Origin: JBBRXJ01 sp038248505
Lineage (GTDB): Bacteria > Bacteroidota > Bacteroidia > Bacteroidales > JBBRXJ01
Assembly: GCA_038248505.1 (NCBI GenBank)
Contig: JBBRXJ010000037.1
Location: 1 to 33,577 of the forward strand
DNA length: 33,577 nucleotides
Direction of reading: 5' to 3'
The notes beneath the pieces are model-generated. The model made no database searches and was not told where the DNA came from. It saw only the letters and a program-made list of their open reading frames with translations. Of the stretch, positions 33,564 through 33,577 are shown piece by piece (the first letter of the stretch is position 1; each line of letters begins with the position of its first letter). The position numbers and the translations under genes are program-made.

Positions 33564-33577
33564 CGTTCAATCTTTTA

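Noticed and set aside
33433..33577. tmRNA or a complete tRNA
   Set aside because: No tag reading frame, T-arm or 3' acceptor strand is visible, so only a partial tRNA-Ser is supported.
1..33577. CRISPR array, prophage, IS element, restriction or toxin-antitoxin system
   Set aside because: No repeat-spacer pattern, transposase, integrase, phage structural, nuclease or toxin-like gene was found. The hairpins present are too few or too unlike to be an array.

Overview
The window is AT-rich DNA from a Bacteroidota (Bacteroidetes) chromosome. Evidence for this includes signal peptides ending in ..FSQ/..KAQ, TAnnTTTG-type -7 boxes, a C-terminal domain resembling the type IX secretion (T9SS) sorting domain, TPR/PD40/SPOR envelope proteins, a TPR protein paired with an outer-membrane barrel, and a prxQ-recA pair. 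No phage, IS or CRISPR genes are visible. I cannot name the genus.

Layout: 163-3202 holds two convergent housekeeping enzymes, the dipeptidase PepD and the NAD(P)HX repair enzyme Nnr. 3375-8113 is a translationally coupled pair, a 1000-residue TPR protein and an outer-membrane barrel. 8114-8601 is gene-free and full of palindromes. 8602-10641 is a large lipoprotein of unknown function. 10802-16566 (minus) is a tight five-gene operon: a helical protein with a CheZ-like motif, a STAS protein, CheY, CheA and an OprB-type porin. 16671-21197 is a two-component cluster: a lone receiver, a divergent Crp/Fnr regulator with its own receiver, a small membrane protein with an output-less receiver, and a NarL-type response regulator beside a receiver-PAS-kinase. 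21269-25535 holds tilS, ahpC, gapA and a radical SAM protein. 25661-28381 holds two cell-surface proteins, one with a frameshift just after its signal peptide. 28843-29563 is a minimal sorting system: a 57-residue protein that is almost only a PID-type sorting signal, followed by an exosortase-family protease. 29678-31216 is the prxQ-recA operon. 31357-33317 holds a TPR/PD40/SPOR envelope protein and clpS. The window ends in the 5' half of a tRNA-Ser(GCU) that is interrupted in its anticodon arm.

Working together: the operon at 10802-16566 supplies a kinase (CheA), a receiver (CheY) and a candidate CheY phosphatase. It has no MCP, CheW, CheR, CheB or flagellar gene beside it, so it may be a chemosensory-like system for something other than swimming. 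The neighbouring 16.7-21.2 kb block adds five more receiver domains. A near-perfect GTGAT-N4-ATCAC operator lies in the divergent promoter of the Crp/Fnr gene and suggests autoregulation. The best candidates for an under-described system are the CheZ-like operon and the cargo-less sorting-signal/exosortase pair.
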